From: Sthenelais limicola
Lineage: Eukaryota > Annelida > Polychaeta > Phyllodocida > Sigalionidae
Reading direction: 5' to 3'
NCBI GenBank assembly: GCA_942159475.1
Contig: OW804094.1
Span: forward strand, 46,000,966 to 46,064,965
Length of the DNA stretch: 64,000 bases
Every line of letters begins with the position of its first letter. The first letter of the stretch is position 1. Under the pieces are notes generated by a model. It searched no databases. It was not told the origin of the DNA and saw only the letters and a program-made list of their open reading frames with translations. This document shows positions 61,138-64,000 of the stretch, piece by piece. A program made the translations under genes and the position numbers.

Positions 61138-64000
61138 TCTATACGCATTTTGCATTCATCTATTTCCTCTTTTGAAAGAAAACAGGGTCTATTCAATGTG
61201 TATTTTGGGCAGGTAGTACTGCATTATATATATGGGTCAGTTTTTCCAAGTGTGCTGTTTTGCTATTTGGGGATCTGGGAAAGGGGGAAAATTTAGAATA
61301 CTTTGAATATAATTTTTTGTCATTGGATCATAATATACTGGTCTTGACATTCTGGGAAAATTTTATTCCAACAAATTCGGACCTGTGGTTAACTTATTAT
61401 GTCAGTTTTTCATTTCCTCTTGTATACAGTCACACGTGAAGTCCCAATTTTGTTGGAAAATATTGAAACCATTTAATATATTCATTTCAATTCAATAAAC
61501 AAAATTTTTATTGCTGATGTTATTACAAGTGGTTGGTCAACTCTGACCTGTCAGGTCTTCCGGTGATTGCACCTTTTAGAACTATATTGTATGATATATT
61601 AAAATAGTGTATGATTATTAACTTCCTCCTTTGCATGATTCTGAGACTGGATAGGGACCTGGATCCAAAATAGTAACACGAGACTTTTTCCTCAAATCAT
61701 GTTCTATTTTGGGGCAACACACCTTTTTTTTTCAATATTCGTACACTCCGGCGCCCGCGACGTATTACACCCGTGGGTTAAACGGATGTAGGCTGGGGAC
61801 CAGGGAGGTTTTAGCAACTGTACGAAAACTGGATGGTATCCGCTGTCACACCTGAGGGCGGGCGTCGTACGTGCTTTCATGTGTGTGTGCGTGGGGGGGG
61901 GGGGGGCAGGGACGGTGGCAGGGTAGCAGCGAGCGGCGGGGGGGGGGCTTATTTAGCAGGGGGCGGAGATGGTGAATATTTAAATATTAGCTTTAATATC
62001 GTTCATTTATACCCGATCTTACATGGCAATTACTGTAATGTACTTGCTGTATATGTCAGCAGAATTGAAGCAAGAGAAGACAAAACAATGGTTACATTAA
62101 TACATATACAGTACACTCCTTTATTATCTAATTCAAAATTAAATTAGATACAAAATTAGATACAAATTGACAAAATCACATACATATATAAATATGACAC
62201 TTAAGTTTCATACAATAGGTACTGACAATATATTGAGATGCATGTACCAGTATTCAGAGTAGACAATAATCATGAACAAAAGAGCCTAACATGGTCAGTT
62301 AATGTAAAGTAATATTACATAGAATAAACTTGGTACAAGTGTTTTATAGGTATCAATAGGTAATGAAAGTATTTCACTTATAGGTTATACACAACATGTT
62401 TATCAAATAACTTTAGTTCGTACCTAATTCTTATTCCACAAATGGAAATAAAAAGACCTATATACACGCAATGAACATCATTTAACTAAATCGTATTGAC
62501 TGGCACAGAAGCTTGGGTGAAGCATGGGGTCTGTTGCTAGATTTGTTCCACTTGCTGGGTTTAATATTGATGTAGATTCTGTAAATAAAGGAAACATTAC
62601 TCATTAAATACAAGGGACACTTGCCGCTGAGATCCTGATTTGGGGGTAGAATTTGATTAAATCTCATCATGTTCTTGATGTGCATGTGAGTAACCTTTAC
62701 CTGGGAACATTAATGTAACGGGGCCAATTAACGACCTATAGCTCAGTAGCTCAAGTATAGCCCCTTATTAAGATATCAACAATTGAGTCCTGTCCTAGAA
62801 GCCTGGCTAGAAGCCTGAGTTTTAATTCATCCAATTTTATTGATTTACCCGAACGAGATGAATTAATTATTTTATTTATTCACTGTCTGTCCAAACTATA
62901 TATTTTGGGGTTCACTGAATTTGTCTGATGAGCCCCTCATCCATGTAGCATTATATTGGCAGAGTATGAGACTTTGAACAGAAAGTGGTTAGTGCTTTAT
63001 ATAAGGACCCATATATGTATGTGTGTGGGAGGGGGGGGGGCAGGAGCGAGGGCACAGGCTGATAGTAGGGACCACAACTACACAAGCAAATGTATATGTG
63101 AATGTAAATATATAAGTTCACTTGTAAATATTATTACCTGTCAGTTGTTCTGCATCCGTCTTGCACCTTCCACAGTAAGCAAAGTAGAGGCATCTTTCCT
63201 GTAGCTGACATGCATCAGCTACTGTGGAAATTGTAGTATCTATGGTGCCAAACTATATCACATCGGCGGATATTTAAGGATGTAGACATGTGTAAAATGT
63301 GATGGAAATATTCAGTGCAAACTACGCCGACACTATTGAACCACCACTTTGAATGTGTTCTGGTGGCTTCATGCATGCCTGGGTGTGACCCACTTCTTGA
63401 CTTAGCTGCAGCTACTGCCATGTGCGCATGAGTGATTTTGACCTGTTACGTAATAGGGAAAAGCGCCGACATCTGTTTTTGGTGTATACCTGTTGCCTAT
63501 ACCTGTAATGGCATCGCATCCGTTTATTAGCGGATGTGGGCCATTTAAAAAAGCATCCGTCCCTATGCGGATGTTGGAGAAATATTTATAGGTGACAACC
63601 GTGTCCAGCATTCTGAGATCGGCAGTGTATCTTCTTTGCCATTACTAATAGTGAAACTGTGACGTGGTTTCATGATACATATTTCAAAAGAACTAACACT
63701 ATACTGCTTGGAATCATGGGTACTCAGCACCATATCCCACATTCTTATCTTCATCATATTTATTCTACGTTGTAGATATGGTAGGGAGATTAAAAGGTGC
63801 TCTATAAGCAGGACTGCTTTATTTATACAGAAATATGGAGATTGGCCAGCCCCTGGCTGGATTGGCTTGTTAATGCAAGAACTGTCAAGAAGGCTGACCG
63901 ATAATAAACTCTCAATATCATTGTATTCCTTATTTCGTATATATATCCTGGTTTGAGGAGCGAAAAGATAATTATTACAGAAATGAAAGCCTGAAAAAGT
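61138..64000. other. Non-coding stretch to the end of the window
   Basis: AT-rich, with G-runs at 61891-61905, 61938-61948 and 63027-63040. Short frames show no recognisable product. An exon of a gene beyond the right edge cannot be excluded. Confidence 0.45.

Overview
The window is eukaryotic nuclear DNA from an intron-rich, AT-rich animal genome. The recognisable proteins are most like those of deuterostomes. Abundant TAGGCCTA-type words, many small inverted-repeat elements and a Ngaro-type tyrosine-recombinase retrotransposon fit a marine invertebrate, with an echinoderm as my best guess. I cannot name the species.

Layout. From 1 to 6,239 (+) are the last nine coding exons of a PARPBP/PARI-like gene, a PCNA-binding regulator of homologous recombination ending in a C-terminal PIP box. 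From 15,207 down to 8,630 (-) is a complete 12-exon SLC2A12 (GLUT12)-like sugar transporter of 634 aa. The two genes converge, and their candidate poly(A) signals lie about 100 bp apart near 7.0-7.1 kb. From 15.2 to 22.6 kb there is no clear gene: a 2.7-kb C-rich minisatellite is framed by scattered copies of a GGTTCGCTTTACCTGA motif in both orientations. A single-exon gene at 28,168-27,047 (-) encodes a 373-aa single-pass membrane protein whose membrane segment resembles KCNE potassium-channel beta subunits, with an unusually long tail.

From 37.2 to 43.8 kb lies a degenerate Ngaro-like retrotransposon with split direct repeats (A1, coding region, B1-A2-B2). Its gag, RT and tyrosine-recombinase regions carry frameshifts, a stop codon and a deletion across the first RT catalytic motif. 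Its left repeat is split by a 2.2-kb TIR element flanked by TA. A 17-bp palindrome sits at the element start and at the B1/A2 junction, a candidate recombinase core site.

From 44 kb to the end I see no confident host gene. The region holds inverted-repeat elements at 44.2 and 44.8 kb, a 2.2-kb long-TIR foldback element with an internal 15-bp minisatellite (49.4-51.7 kb), three copies of a 235-bp MITE (51.0-53.0 kb), a Ty3-type RT relic (53.4 kb), a head-to-head MITE pair (53.7-54.6 kb) and a 25-30 bp minisatellite with a 205-bp higher-order duplication broken by a hairpin insertion (56.0-57.7 kb). A pyrimidine-rich repeat at 60.6-60.9 kb matches a copy inside the SLC2A12-like gene.

All calls come from reading the sequence and remembered family features. 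No alignment or database search was run.
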